6,528 bases of DNA, taken from positions 1 to 6,528 of the forward strand of contig CAMTPD010000086.1 in NCBI GenBank assembly GCA_947074265.1, given 5' to 3'. Shown here piece after piece: positions 5,878-6,528 of the stretch. Source of the DNA: an uncultured Porphyromonadaceae bacterium (lineage in GTDB: Bacteria; Bacteroidota; Bacteroidia; Bacteroidales; CAMTPD01). The notes beneath the pieces are model-generated. The model ran no database searches. It saw only the letters and a list, made by a program, of their open reading frames with translations, and was not told the DNA's origin. Made by a program: the position numbers and the translations under genes. Each line of letters starts with the position of its first letter. Positions within the stretch are counted from its first letter, which is position 1.

Positions 5878-6408
5878 TTAACGATGGGTAATCTCAATTT
5901 CGCAATTAATGGCAATCTCATCGGCAAGTATCGAGTCTCCGCCCGGAAGTGTACCATTCCAGGTAAGGCCGAACGCTTTGCGTGATAATTTTCCGGTAAC
6001 TGTAAAACCTGCACGTGTATTACCATACGGATCATTTACCATACCGCCCATTTCTACATCAAGCGTAATAGGGTGGGTATTGTCCTTAATCGTAAGATCT
6101 CCGGTAAGTTTAAAGTTCGAGTCGTCTACCTTTTCTACCTTAGTGCTTTTGAAGACCATCGTTTTATAAGTCTCCACTTCAAAAAAATCTTTGCTGCGTA
6201 AGTGTGTATCACGCTGCTCGTTGTTGGTGTCAACACTTGCTACATCCACATCCAGTTCTACCTTAGCTAGACTAAAGTCTGAACCGTCTGTTTCTACTGT
6301 TCCTGTATACTTTGTAAACATTCCGCGCACGTTTGACACCATCATGTGCTTGATCTTGAACCCGATTTCAGTATGTGTTGTGTCGATTGTCCATTGAATA
6401 GCGGCCAT
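5878..6408 (-). CDS. YceI-family lipocalin-like protein
   Basis: This 176-residue YceI-family protein forms a beta-barrel with a hydrophobic pocket that binds long isoprenoid or amphiphilic lipids in characterised members. The conserved order is complete: IQWTIDTTHTEIGFKIKHM (4-22), SNVRGMF (25-31), TNNEQRDTHLRSKDFFE (61-77), LTIKDNTHPITLDVE (105-119) and RKAFGLTWNG (143-152). E. coli YceI has a secretion signal; here the protein starts directly at MAAIQWTID, so it is probably cytoplasmic, as for many family members. The ATG at 6408 is preceded by an A/T-rich leader without a Shine-Dalgarno site, and the first conserved strand begins at residue 4, so no earlier start is needed. It converges with the nlpE-like gene across the hairpin repeats. 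No functional link to the salvage genes is evident; the physiological role is unknown. Confidence 0.95.
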   Translation of the reverse strand: MAAIQWTIDTTHTEIGFKIKHMMVSNVRGMFTKYTGTVETDGSDFSLAKVELDVDVASVDTNNEQRDTHLRSKDFFEVETYKTMVFKSTKVEKVDDSNFKLTGDLTIKDNTHPITLDVEMGGMVNDPYGNTRAGFTVTGKLSRKAFGLTWNGTLPGGDSILADEIAINCEIEITHR

Positions 6409-6474
6409 AGATTTAAAATTTTATTGATTCATAATGCTTTATTATAAAACGCAACAAAGGGGGAATATGTTGAG
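6409..6474 (-). promoter_or_regulatory. Truncated upstream region of yceI
   Basis: These 66 bases are all that remains of the yceI upstream region before the 16S-like sequence. On the minus strand a TTTG (6458-6455) is followed at about the right distance by TATGAATC (6433-6426), which keeps only the TA of the Bacteroidota -7 box. An AT-rich TATAATAAAG lies between them. A promoter may be here but is not convincing. Confidence 0.2.

Positions 6475-6528
<54 letters not shown>

Noticed and set aside
5909..6397. Plus-strand open frames opposite yceI
   Set aside because: They are antisense to a fully conserved YceI protein, with Ser/Val/Leu-rich translations and no domain signal.

Overview
The window looks like a member of the Bacteroidales (Bacteroidota). 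The supports are A-rich start regions without strong Shine-Dalgarno sites, lipoproteins with L-x-S-C lipoboxes, a serine-type sulfatase of the kind abundant in Bacteroides and its relatives, a BadF-type sugar kinase coupled to murQ, and a large glycosyltransferase-like protein whose N-terminal layout I recall from Bacteroidales GT2 proteins. The genus cannot be read from the sequence.

Layout. At the left edge (1-199, minus strand) is the 5' end of a gene for a twin-arginine (Tat) exported oxidoreductase of probable Gfo/Idh/MocA type. It is interrupted by an in-frame TAA just before the nucleotide-binding fold. Across a 138-bp divergent spacer, a plus-strand series begins: (i) a 479-residue GT-A/GT2-like protein that appears to have lost its catalytic acidic motif; (ii) a BadF/BadG-family amino-sugar kinase (MurK/NagK type); (iii) MurQ, N-acetylmuramic acid 6-phosphate etherase, overlapping the kinase by ATGA; (iv) a lipoprotein serine-type S1 sulfatase; (v) a small NlpE-N-like lipoprotein. 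A clear intrinsic terminator follows. Next comes a pair of directly repeated palindromic hairpins, then a convergent minus-strand gene for a cytoplasmic YceI-family protein.

The last ~54 bases match the first ~54 nucleotides of a 16S rRNA gene (minus strand), then break off abruptly into the yceI upstream region. The signature is not typical of Bacteroidota. This is most likely an assembly or amplification chimera at a contig end, not a real rRNA gene.

How the genes fit together. Kinase plus MurQ form a peptidoglycan amino-sugar salvage module: MurNAc is phosphorylated to MurNAc-6-P, and MurQ cleaves the lactyl ether to give GlcNAc-6-P and D-lactate. The sulfatase may desulfate exported glycans in the periplasm or at the surface. 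Spacing (4-bp overlap, then 62 and 78 bp) and the single strong terminator are compatible with one kinase-murQ-sulfatase-nlpE transcript, but internal promoters are possible. I see no CRISPR array, tRNA, transposase or phage gene. The most unusual items are the apparently inactive glycosyltransferase beside the salvage genes, the nonsense-interrupted Tat oxidoreductase, the tandem hairpin repeat and the 16S fragment.
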